38,280 nucleotides of DNA from Deltaproteobacteria bacterium. Lineage in GTDB: Bacteria > Myxococcota_A > Polyangia > Polyangiales > Houyiibacteriaceae. The notes beneath the pieces were generated by a model. That model saw only the letters and a program-made list of their open reading frames with translations. It made no database searches and had not been told where the DNA came from. Position numbers and translations under genes: made by a program. Position 1 is the stretch's first letter. The number at the start of each line of letters is the position of its first letter. The stretch lies in the NCBI GenBank assembly GCA_004283055.1, contig SHLP01000022.1, forward strand, positions 1-38,280, read 5' to 3'. Positions 24,859 to 31,731 of the stretch are shown here, piece by piece.

Positions 24859-25356
24859 ATGCTGGACTCCGAACGGTCGGTCTCGACGCTCCGGCGTTGG
24901 GCGGAGCATCTCGTCACGCTGCTCGACGACCGGTTTCGCATCCCGGGGACGGATGTCCGCTTCGGGCTCGATCCGATCATCGGCATCTTGTTTCCGGGTG
25001 TTGGCGATGCGGTCACGGGGGTAGGCTCCGTCGGGCTCATGGCTTTGGCCCTCCGACGCGGAGTGCCTCGCGTGATCATGTTTCGGATGATTCTCAACAT
25101 CTTGATCGACGTGCTTGCGGGCGCTCTGCCGATCGTCGGCGACATCTTCGACCTCGCCTACAAGTCGAACCGACGGAATCTCGAGTTGATCCGGCAGCAC
25201 GAAGCGCCTGGGTCGAAGGCGACGGTCTGGGACTACGCGATCGCCACGTTGGGAGTAAGCCTTGCGGTCATCAGTATCATCGTACCGCTCGTCGCCGTCC
25301 TGTACTTCGGGCTCAACTACGGGCCTGCGCTTCTCGAGCATCTTCGGCTTCGATGA
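24859..25356 (+). CDS. DUF4112 membrane protein
   Basis: A 165-residue integral membrane protein. The block LLDDRFRIPGTDVRFGLDPI followed by IIGILFPGVGD is characteristic of DUF4112 as I remember it. Hydrophobic segments occur at about 38-62, 70-95 and 125-155; GALPIVGDIFDLAYKSN between them is a second conserved-looking GD motif. Function of the family is unknown. It starts nine bases after the kinase stop, so co-transcription with the Ser/Thr kinase is likely. Its 3' end overlaps the convergent small coiled-coil gene by 44 bp. Confidence 0.85.
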   Translation: MLDSERSVSTLRRWAEHLVTLLDDRFRIPGTDVRFGLDPIIGILFPGVGDAVTGVGSVGLMALALRRGVPRVIMFRMILNILIDVLAGALPIVGDIFDLAYKSNRRNLELIRQHEAPGSKATVWDYAIATLGVSLAVISIIVPLVAVLYFGLNYGPALLEHLRLR

Positions 25357-25606
25357 TGCGCTCCTGAGCTTCCCGAAGCTCGCTTTCGAGATGCCGGATT
25401 CGCCGATGGAGCGCGCGCAGGTCGCGCTGAGTCGCCAGATTGAGTAGCTTGGCAAGCTGTCGTACGCGCAGGTCCATCGCGCCTTGAGCGCGCCCACGAA
25501 AACGAAGGCCCTTCACGAAGATCTGCTGAACGTTCGGGTCCTGCATCAGCTTGGCGACCCTCGGGTCCTGAAGCAGCTTGAATAGGCGGTCTCTAAGCTC
25601 GGTCAT
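25313..25606 (-). CDS. small coiled-coil protein of unknown function
   Basis: A 97-residue helical protein. The N-terminal half has an aspartate/proline-marked repeat (LLQDPRVAKLMQDPNVQQIF) and the C-terminal half is a heptad-rich coiled coil (HRRIRHLESELREAQERI). It resembles short phasin-like or UbiK-like helical proteins only in general shape. There is no signal peptide or membrane helix. The ATG at 25606 lacks a ribosome-binding site, but the SCP2 gene ends 15 bases upstream on the same strand, so it is probably the second gene of that transcript. The last 44 bases overlap DUF4112 tail to tail. Confidence 0.65.
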   Translation of the reverse strand: MTELRDRLFKLLQDPRVAKLMQDPNVQQIFVKGLRFRGRAQGAMDLRVRQLAKLLNLATQRDLRALHRRIRHLESELREAQERIIEAEDAREAQARS

Positions 25607-25621
25607 GGTCGTGAAATCGGG

Positions 25622-25945
25622 CTAGCCGATGACGGCCTGGAGCTTCGTGGCGAGCAGCGCATTGCCCTTGATCTTGATCTTGCCCTGCATGAAGAACTGC
25701 ATCGCAGCTCCAGGTTTGTCGGTCATCGCTCTCCAGTCTTCGGTGGACAGCTCGATCGTACACTCGGCGTCGCCCGCGTCTCCCTCGGTTACTCCTGGTG
25801 CGTCCTTCATGTTCACGGTCCAGACGCCGCCCCCCTCTCCGTGGACGATGAACAGAAAGACCGCATCGACCGCTTTGGCCTTGTCTACGTCGCGGTCAAT
25901 CGATCGGGGAATGTCCCGGGTAAATGAGGTTTGCGCGTCGGGCAT
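25622..25945 (-). CDS. SCP2 sterol-carrier-type lipid-binding protein
   Basis: A 107-residue single-domain SCP2 protein. The family's features are visible: GGGVWTVNMKDAPGV, then CTIELSTEDWRAM and the C-terminal FFMQGKIKIKGN with a final amphipathic helix (LLATKLQAVIG) that caps the lipid tunnel. Such proteins bind fatty acyl chains or other lipids in the cytosol; a ligand cannot be deduced. The start at 25945 has GGGGA about eight bases upstream. The longer frame to 26320 runs inside the neighbouring gene and is not real. It is followed closely by the small coiled-coil gene. Confidence 0.9.
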   Translation of the reverse strand: MPDAQTSFTRDIPRSIDRDVDKAKAVDAVFLFIVHGEGGGVWTVNMKDAPGVTEGDAGDAECTIELSTEDWRAMTDKPGAAMQFFMQGKIKIKGNALLATKLQAVIG

Positions 25946-26021
25946 CGTCGATTCCCCGGACGGGGTTCCTGCTGGGCGGGGAGCTAACAATGCGCTCCCG
26001 AGAGTGTCAAGCCGATCGGCC

Positions 26022-26552
26022 TCAGGTGCCGGTTTCGAGGTCTCTCGCGAGATAAGCCAAAATGACTTCGTCGAGTGTCTTTTCACTGAGCACCTCGTGC
26101 CCAAAGGGAGCCGCGGGCGCGAGTGAGATCCGCTGCCCCGACGCGCTGTTCGGACGCAACTGCTCGTACTGTGGCGAGCCGTCCACGAGACGCGCCGCGG
26201 CGTGCTCGAGGACTTCGGTGCTGACCTCGCCAGGAAGCGCGTCGCCACTTGCGCCATCATCTTCTGCTTGTTCGGAGCTCTTTTCGTCGTACGCACCGTC
26301 GCGCAGCCCAATGAACACACGCTTGTGCTGTTCGCGCATCAGCTGCTTGACGATTTCAGTGAGCCCTTCGGACTCGACGTGCTCTTGGTACGAGGTCTTC
26401 TCCGAGGCGATGATGCGGCCGCCATCCGCGAAAAGCTGCGTGATGACGTGCGGCCGCTTCACACCCGAATCTTCGGTTTGAATGTGATACAGCTTTCCCT
26501 TATGGCGCACGTTCGTGTTGTAACCCACGAGCGGTGAAGGACTCGCTCCCAT
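26022..26552 (-). CDS. conserved myxobacterial-type protein, unknown function
   Basis: A 176-residue soluble protein. The N-terminal 60 residues contain VRHKGKLYHIQTEDSG and HVITQLFADGGRIIAS, then KTSYQEH. I associate this block with a family widespread in myxobacteria and sometimes annotated as FrgA-like; this is memory, not a search. A helix follows (VKQLMREQHKRVFIGL), then an acidic disordered stretch and a C-terminal helix (SEKTLDEVILAYLARDL). The ATG at 26552 is used; the longer frame reaches across the divergent gene and includes a poly-Phe run made from antisense lysine codons. The palindrome at 26566-26599 is just upstream. Confidence 0.75.
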   Translation of the reverse strand: MGASPSPLVGYNTNVRHKGKLYHIQTEDSGVKRPHVITQLFADGGRIIASEKTSYQEHVESEGLTEIVKQLMREQHKRVFIGLRDGAYDEKSSEQAEDDGASGDALPGEVSTEVLEHAAARLVDGSPQYEQLRPNSASGQRISLAPAAPFGHEVLSEKTLDEVILAYLARDLETGT

Positions 26553-26565
26553 CCCGAAATCATAT

Positions 26566-26599
26566 CCCAGAAAAAGGGGACAGTCCCCTTTTCCCTGGG
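26566..26599. repeat. long palindrome, REP-like
   Basis: AAAAGGGGAC (26572-26581), one base, then GTCCCCTTTT (26583-26592) form a perfect 10-bp stem. An outer stem CCCAG/CTGGG (26566-26570 and 26595-26599) extends it. It lies in the 70-bp gap between divergent genes, so it cannot be a terminator for either. The GGGGACAGTCCCC core resembles repeats I recall from many bacterial genomes beside REP-associated tyrosine transposases; no transposase is in this window. Confidence 0.8.
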
Positions 26600-26622
26600 T
26601 TTGAGGAAGCCAGCGCTGGTTC

Positions 26623-27660
26623 ATGGCAGGAAAGAAAAAGAAAAAGACCAAAGTGCGGCCGTTGCTGCCCCGTCCGGGGGCGCGATACACGTGCTTCGGC
26701 GACGGCCTCTGCTGCACCGACATCCATGGCATCGGGCCGCTGACCAAGAAGGAAGTCGCCGAGATGCGCCGCATCTACCGCCCTTCGGCCGGCTGGAATG
26801 ACGACCACGACGACTACATGCTCAACACGGCGGCCGACGGCGGCTGTCTGTTTCTAATGGCCGACCAGCGCTGCTCCGTTCACGCACAGCTCGGCCCCGA
26901 GGCCAAGCCCGACGGCTGTCGACGGTTCCCCTTGGGCCTGGCCGCAACTCCCGTGGGTGGTCGAATCACGACCGATCACCGCTGCCCATGTCGAACGTTG
27001 GGTGAGCGGCCAGAGATCCGGCCCGAAGACGTAGAGCCATCCATCTCCGACGGCGGGAGCAGGCCCATCGCCGATCGACGCATCAAACGGATCCCCTTCA
27101 CCTCGAACGAAGAGCTCGGTTTCTCGGATTGGGAGCCGCTCGAAGCGCAGTATCTGAACCGACTCCAGAGCCGAGAGCCCCTTCTCGCGATCTTGGACGC
27201 CAAGCCCTTTCCTGCTCTCCGCGGAAGTAGCTGGGAGAAGCAAGCTCGGGAATTCGTCGACGCACGAGACGGCACGCAGTTCGGCGTGGCGATGGCCTGG
27301 GTCGGCGACACCATCGGAGCGCTGCGAAACGGCCGAAGCCCTAGGCCTCCCGGGCGCCCCTGGAGCGCCGCCTTCGATCGCGCGGAAGCACGCTCGCCGA
27401 AAGCGCGCACGAGTCGCGCGGTGTTTGGTGACTGGGTCGCCGACGAGGTTTGGTCGCTCAAGTGGGCCGAGGACTACGACTTCGCGCTGGCGCGTACCGA
27501 GCTCGCTACGCGGCTCACGATCGCCGAAGATATTTGTGCTCGGTTGCGAGACACGGGGGCGAGGGCAGACCGTGCGGCAGCCGAAGCGGTGATGATGCTC
27601 GAGCTCGTGGGCGAATCCGATTTCTGGACCGAGGTCAAGGACCGCATGCGCCCATCATGA
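26623..27660 (+). CDS. YkgJ-type cysteine-cluster protein, copy 1
   Basis: A 345-residue protein. After a lysine-rich N-terminus, CFGDGLCC (C-x5-CC) begins a cysteine cluster continuing with CLFLMADQRC, a Cys 15 residues later (DGCRRFPL) and CPC in HRCPCRTLG. This matches the YkgJ/CxxCxxCC family, thought to chelate zinc or an iron-sulphur cluster. About 200 further residues are mostly helical, with blocks PFPAL, FGDWVADEVWSLKW and AAAEAVMMLELVG. The same architecture and blocks recur in the gene at 37217-38248, so the two are paralogues. The ATG at 26623 has only a distant GAGGAAG. Its stop overlaps the DUF501 start in ATGA. Function unknown. Confidence 0.85.
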   Translation: MAGKKKKKTKVRPLLPRPGARYTCFGDGLCCTDIHGIGPLTKKEVAEMRRIYRPSAGWNDDHDDYMLNTAADGGCLFLMADQRCSVHAQLGPEAKPDGCRRFPLGLAATPVGGRITTDHRCPCRTLGERPEIRPEDVEPSISDGGSRPIADRRIKRIPFTSNEELGFSDWEPLEAQYLNRLQSREPLLAILDAKPFPALRGSSWEKQAREFVDARDGTQFGVAMAWVGDTIGALRNGRSPRPPGRPWSAAFDRAEARSPKARTSRAVFGDWVADEVWSLKWAEDYDFALARTELATRLTIAEDICARLRDTGARADRAAAEAVMMLELVGESDFWTEVKDRMRPS

Positions 27661-28208
27661 GCAGCGTGGAACGCGACGGGGCCGTCCTGGCCCTCCAAAT
27701 CGGGCGACCTCTGCGCGCGACGTCGATGGTGCTGCGGAGGTGCAGCCTCGGCTTGCCCGTCATTGCCGAGGTCCCTCCGATTCTCGACACGGGCGAGCCG
27801 TTCCCCACGCGCTACTGGCTCACCTGTCCCCTTGCGCATCGTCGCATCGCGCGCGTGGAGGCGAAGGGCGGAGTTCGCGCGGCGCAGTCCAAGATCGACG
27901 CTGACCCTGAGCTCACACGAGCGCTCGAGGCGGCCCATGCCCGCTACGCCCGTGAGCGGGACGCACTCATTTCCCGCGACGCGGGCCGTCGCCCAGTCGG
28001 TGGCGTAGGCGGCTCATCGACGGGCGTGAAGTGCCTGCACGCACACTACGCGGACTTCGCAGCGGGCAACGCGAACCCGATCGGTCGCGACGTACACGAG
28101 GAGATCGGCGAGCCGTCCTGTCCGCTCCCCTGTGTCACGAACGTTGACGGCGAGCTGCAGCGCAACCCAGACTGGCGAGAGCCGACCGATGACCGCCACC
28201 CGAAATGA
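27657..28208 (+). CDS. DUF501 family protein
   Basis: A 183-residue protein. IGRPLRA, then GLPVIAEVPPILDTGEPFPT, RYWLTCPLAHRRIARVEAKG and KCLHAHYADFAAGNANPIG are the conserved blocks of DUF501, a family of unknown function also common in actinobacteria. Conserved Cys and His residues (TCPL, CLHAHYA, SCPLPC) could form a metal site; this is inference. The start ATG overlaps the stop of the cysteine-cluster gene, and the end overlaps the next gene by 20 bp, so it is the middle gene of a coupled trio. No signal peptide or membrane helix. Confidence 0.87.
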   Translation: MSSVERDGAVLALQIGRPLRATSMVLRRCSLGLPVIAEVPPILDTGEPFPTRYWLTCPLAHRRIARVEAKGGVRAAQSKIDADPELTRALEAAHARYARERDALISRDAGRRPVGGVGGSSTGVKCLHAHYADFAAGNANPIGRDVHEEIGEPSCPLPCVTNVDGELQRNPDWREPTDDRHPK

Positions 28209-28632
28209 TGCCCCGCAAGTCCGTCTCTCGCAGCGATTGCCTTGGTTGGCGGTCGTCGTGGCCTCGGTCGCAGTGCTAGGGGTGGCCGCGGGAATCGAAC
28301 CCGATCTTCGCGGATACGGCTCGCACACCCAGCTCGGCCTGCCTCCCTGCGGCTTCCTTTTGCTTACCGGTGCGCCGTGCCCGGGATGCGGTCTCACGAC
28401 GGCGTTCGCGCACGGTATCCGGGGCCAGTGGGCCATGGCCGCGAGCGCGAACCCCCTCGGCCTAGCTCTGTTCATCATCGTCTGCGCGTGTATTCCGCTG
28501 GGAGTCACCGCGGCTCTGCGCGGCTGGTCGCTCGGCGAGGTCGTCGATCGCTTCGGCCTCAACCGCTGGGCTCTTACCGTGGCAGCCTGTGCCGTCGCGG
28601 TCTGGGTCGTGCGATTCGCAGTCGCGATCTAA
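28189..28632 (+). CDS. DUF2752 membrane protein
   Basis: A 147-residue membrane protein with three or four hydrophobic segments (about 17-36, 52-62, 85-110, 125-145). GLPPCGFLLLTGAPCPGCGL, continuing into TTAFAHG, is the signature of DUF2752: three cysteines in a PCPGCG context just before a helix. The role of the family is unknown. The ATG at 28189 has GAGAG seven bases upstream and lies inside the end of DUF501, so translation is probably coupled. The stop interlocks in CTAA with the convergent receiver-GGDEF gene. Confidence 0.88.
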   Translation: MTATRNDAPQVRLSQRLPWLAVVVASVAVLGVAAGIEPDLRGYGSHTQLGLPPCGFLLLTGAPCPGCGLTTAFAHGIRGQWAMAASANPLGLALFIIVCACIPLGVTAALRGWSLGEVVDRFGLNRWALTVAACAVAVWVVRFAVAI

Positions 28633-29501
28633 GCGCTGTGCGCGATCGCATGGCGCGTCTGCTTTAGGAGGTCTTCACCGCTCTTGACACCGGCCTCGGG
28701 CGTGCTGGTGTGACCGATCTGCACCTCGGGCCTAGGCGTGATCTCTCCGCCCCAGAGCTCCCCGCTCTGGATCTGGCCGTGCAAGCGCCGAAGCACGTAG
28801 CCGGCGCCTTTACCGTCGGTTTCCGGCAGCAGAATACAGAACTCGTCGCGCCGCAGGCGAAACAAATGGTCGACCGCGCGGATGCAGGACTTCAGCCCGC
28901 CGCCGATTTTCGCCATCGCGTGGTCTGCGGTGCCATCCTCGCTCGCGGCCGCAATTGTCGATGAGTTGCCAAGCCTAACGACGATGCAGCTCAGTGGATG
29001 TCCGTAGCGTTCGGCGCGCGTATGTTCGTAGTCCAAGCTGATCAGAAGCTGCGATGGGGTCCCGGCGCCGGTTACTGGATCACGCTGGTCGGCGGGTGGG
29101 GTGCTTTCAGGGATGCCAAGGCGGTCGCGCCGGGTCGCGCGCAGCACGGTGCGCACACGCTGCTGGATTTCGAATACGCGGTACGGTCGGGTGAGGTAGT
29201 CCTCGGCGCCGAGCTCGATTCCGCGACGCCGCGCTTCCACATCTCCTTCGTCGGTCACGAGCAGCACGGGAATGCTGAGGAGGCTGGCGTCCGACTTGAG
29301 AATGCGGAGAATTTCAAAACCGTCGATCCCCGACATCCGTGCGTCGAGCATGAGCAGGTCCGGGGGCCGGCGCGCGACCATGGCCAGCACCTCAGAACCG
29401 TCCGCTGCCGTCACGACATCGTACCCTGCTGCCTCGCACGCTTCATGAAGCAAGCGCAGGTCGAACGGATCGGGGTCCCCAACCAAGACCAAGGCGCTCA
29501 T
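28629..29501 (-). CDS. response regulator with degenerate GGDEF domain
   Basis: A 290-residue protein. The receiver domain (1-120) keeps the phospho-acceptor Asp53 (LMLDAR) but has Arg in place of the conserved Lys (YLTRPYR). A linker leads to a GGDEF-like domain (about 140-290), recognisable from its fold pattern (DPVTGAGTPSQLL and LFRLRRDEFCILLPETD). Its signature is RRDEF instead of GGDEF, so it should not make c-di-GMP. It may bind nucleotide or act as a protein-interaction module. The ATG at 29501 is divergent from rsmB across 120 bp. It is convergent with DUF2752, the stops sharing four bases. Confidence 0.87.
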   Translation of the reverse strand: MSALVLVGDPDPFDLRLLHEACEAAGYDVVTAADGSEVLAMVARRPPDLLMLDARMSGIDGFEILRILKSDASLLSIPVLLVTDEGDVEARRRGIELGAEDYLTRPYRVFEIQQRVRTVLRATRRDRLGIPESTPPADQRDPVTGAGTPSQLLISLDYEHTRAERYGHPLSCIVVRLGNSSTIAAASEDGTADHAMAKIGGGLKSCIRAVDHLFRLRRDEFCILLPETDGKGAGYVLRRLHGQIQSGELWGGEITPRPEVQIGHTSTPEAGVKSGEDLLKQTRHAIAHSA

Positions 29502-29621
29502 CGCACCGGCTCGCTCGCGCTTGGTCGCTCATTGCCCCGTCGCACCGATGCACCGTATCACGCCGTTCCCACAGCCTCCAATCTCCGTGCCCGAGCTCGG
29601 GAGCGGACTAAGCTATGCGCC

Positions 29622-30947
29622 GTGGTAGCCCAAGCCAGAGAGATCGCGGCCCGCGTGCTGCAACGGGTCGCGAGCGATGACGCCTGGGCGATGCCCACCC
29701 TCGACGCGGAGCTTCGTCGCGGATCGATCAAACGCGTCGACGCTGCGCTTGCGACACAGATCGTGTACGGCTCGCTTCGCACAGCGCCAACGCTCGAAGC
29801 GGCGATCGGCCGACATCTTCAGCGGCCGCTCAAGGTCGACCACTGGACGCGCGCTGTGCTGATGAGCGCCGTTTACCAGCTCCTGTACCTCGATCGTGTG
29901 CCCTCGCATGCCGTCGTCCACGATGCGGTGGAGCTGGTGCGGATGAAGCGCGGCAGGAGGCTCGCCGGGTTCGCAAACGCCGTGCTTCGAAAAGTCGCAG
30001 CCGATCGCCCCCCGATTCCTAAGCCGCCGTCGTCCCTGGCGGTCCCAGACTGGCTGAGTGCCGCCTTGGTCGCGTCGATCGGCTCAGAGCACACCGAGGG
30101 CCTCTTGCGTGTTGCGGAGCAGAGTCCGTCGATCGATCTGCGCGTGCGCGCGGACCTCGATCGTCAAGCCGTGGCCGATGCAATCGCGGCGGCGCATCCG
30201 GACGCCTCGCTATCGTACACGGAGCTTTCACCCCACGGCCTGCGTATCCGCGCTGCGGGCGACCCCCGAGCCCTGCCCGGCTACACCGAGGGCGCGTTTG
30301 CGGCTCAGGAAGAGGGTGCTCAGTTGATCGGCCTTCTGCTGGGCACGAAGCCTGGCGATCGTGTGCTCGACGCCTGCGCGGGCCGCGGGGGCAAGACCGC
30401 GCAGCTCGTCGAAGCGGTAGGTGAAACGGGCACTGTGGTCGCCACCGACCTTCACGAACACCGTCTCGAGCAGATCCCGGGAGAGCTCACCCGGCTGCGA
30501 CTCGACCCGACGAGGCTGCAGACCGCGACGGTCGATTGGACCGTTGGAAGCGGCGGGGTCCGGGGCGAGTTTGACCGCGTCCTCGTCGACGCCCCCTGCA
30601 CCGGGCTCGGAACACTACGCCGCAGGCCTGAAATTTTACTGCGAACCAGGCCAGGTGACCCAGCCCGAATGGGTGAAACACAACGCCGTCTGCTGAAGAC
30701 GGTGGCTGCCCTGGTTCGACCAGGCGGCACGCTCCTCTATGCGGTTTGCTCGCCGCTTGCGGAGGAGGGCGCCGAGGTCGCGGGCGCGACGGACTTGCCA
30801 GGATTCGAGCTGCAGGCCGGGCGTCCTTCAGGTCTGAAATCACTGTGCTTTGAATCCAACGGCCGGTTGGCGGTCGGCCCCTCGGTCCAAGGGGCCGGAC
30901 CCTGGGCGGACGCCTACCAAGTCTATATGTGGGTGAATGTAGGTTAG
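29622..30947 (+). CDS. rsmB: 16S rRNA (cytosine-C5)-methyltransferase, RsmB-like
   Basis: A 441-residue methyltransferase. The N-terminal 140 residues are a NusB-like RNA-binding domain (AREIAARVLQRVA onward, FANAVLRKVA). The Rossmann domain has the SAM-binding DACAGRGGKTAQL, the motif IV DAPCTGLGTLRRRPEI with one catalytic Cys, and motif VI YAVCSPLAEEG with the second Cys needed by m5C enzymes. RsmB methylates C967 of 16S rRNA; substrate identity here rests on domain order. The start is a GTG at 29622; the much longer frame runs through the divergent regulator gene. It is followed after 50 bp by tRNA-Pro. Confidence 0.92.
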   Translation: MVAQAREIAARVLQRVASDDAWAMPTLDAELRRGSIKRVDAALATQIVYGSLRTAPTLEAAIGRHLQRPLKVDHWTRAVLMSAVYQLLYLDRVPSHAVVHDAVELVRMKRGRRLAGFANAVLRKVAADRPPIPKPPSSLAVPDWLSAALVASIGSEHTEGLLRVAEQSPSIDLRVRADLDRQAVADAIAAAHPDASLSYTELSPHGLRIRAAGDPRALPGYTEGAFAAQEEGAQLIGLLLGTKPGDRVLDACAGRGGKTAQLVEAVGETGTVVATDLHEHRLEQIPGELTRLRLDPTRLQTATVDWTVGSGGVRGEFDRVLVDAPCTGLGTLRRRPEILLRTRPGDPARMGETQRRLLKTVAALVRPGGTLLYAVCSPLAEEGAEVAGATDLPGFELQAGRPSGLKSLCFESNGRLAVGPSVQGAGPWADAYQVYMWVNVG

Positions 30948-30951
30948 CTCT

Positions 30952-30980
30952 TTGACAGCGCTCGACGATAACGCTAGATT
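30952..30980 (+). promoter_or_regulatory. promoter of tRNA-Pro
   Basis: TTGACA (30952-30957) is a perfect -35 box. Seventeen bases later TAGATT (30975-30980) matches four of six -10 positions. Transcription would start near 30987, about 11 bases before the mature tRNA. It begins five bases after the rsmB stop. Confidence 0.75.
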
Positions 30981-30997
30981 CCGCCGAGCTTGAAATA

Positions 30998-31071
<74 letters not shown>

Positions 31072-31112
31072 CTAGAATTGAACACTGCAATCACAATTGC
31101 GGCGGAGGCAGG

Positions 31113-31721
31113 ATGGCAAAGGCGTTACCCCCGGTAAGAGTACTCGTCGTCGACGACGACCAGGCGATCTTGGAGTTCATGGAGACCTTCCTCACCAAGG
31201 ACGGCTTCGAGGTCACGACCCTCGCCAATCCGAAGGACGCGCCCGAGGAGGTCAAGGACGGTGGCTATCACCTCGTGGTGCTCGACCTGATGATGCCCGG
31301 CCTCGGCGGCGTCGAGGTTCTCGAGCAGATACGCCGGGTCGACAGCGACGTCGCGGTAGTGATCTTCACCGGCTATCCGTCTCTCGACACCGCAGTGCAG
31401 TCGATGAAGCTCGACGCGGTCGACTACCTCAAAAAACCTTTCAACCCCGATGAGTTCCGAGAGGTTCTCGATCGCGTGATGCGCAAGAAGGGCCTCCTCC
31501 GAACGCCCGAAGAAAACCTACACCGCGTGATCGGCGAGACCATTCGGGGGCTTCGAAAGGACCGCGGTTTGACCTTGAAGCAGATGGCCCGCCGTACCGG
31601 CCTCAGCGTCTCGCTCCTGTCGCAAATCGAGCGCGCCGAATCGAGCGCGTCGATCAGCTCGCTTTACAAAGTGGCGACGGCGCTCGACGTGCGGATTCAA
31701 GATCTATTCGGCGAGTACTGA
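31113..31721 (+). CDS. receiver-XRE response regulator
   Basis: A 202-residue regulator. The receiver domain (about 8-122) is complete: acidic triplet VDDD, phospho-acceptor Asp in VVLDLMMPG, Thr in FTGYPS and Lys in LKKPF. After a short linker a Cro/CI-type HTH domain (about 138-200) follows: RGLTLKQMARRTGLSVSLL then SQIERAES, like the HTH of cupin regulators but without a cupin. GGAGG at 31104-31108 fixes the ATG at 31113. The longer frame from 31014 reads through the tRNA gene and is not real. No cognate histidine kinase is adjacent. It is convergent with the TPR lipoprotein (10-bp gap). Confidence 0.93.
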   Translation: MAKALPPVRVLVVDDDQAILEFMETFLTKDGFEVTTLANPKDAPEEVKDGGYHLVVLDLMMPGLGGVEVLEQIRRVDSDVAVVIFTGYPSLDTAVQSMKLDAVDYLKKPFNPDEFREVLDRVMRKKGLLRTPEENLHRVIGETIRGLRKDRGLTLKQMARRTGLSVSLLSQIERAESSASISSLYKVATALDVRIQDLFGEY

Positions 31722-31731
31722 TCCCCGCCGT

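Noticed and set aside
26600-26774. Minus-strand extension with poly-Phe at the start of the 26022-26552 gene
   Set aside because: The Phe run is the antisense of the lysine codons at the start of the cysteine-cluster gene and crosses the palindrome, so it is not a plausible N-terminus.
28998-29621. Upstream extension of the rsmB frame
   Set aside because: It is antisense to the receiver-GGDEF gene. RsmB homology starts at the GTG at 29622.
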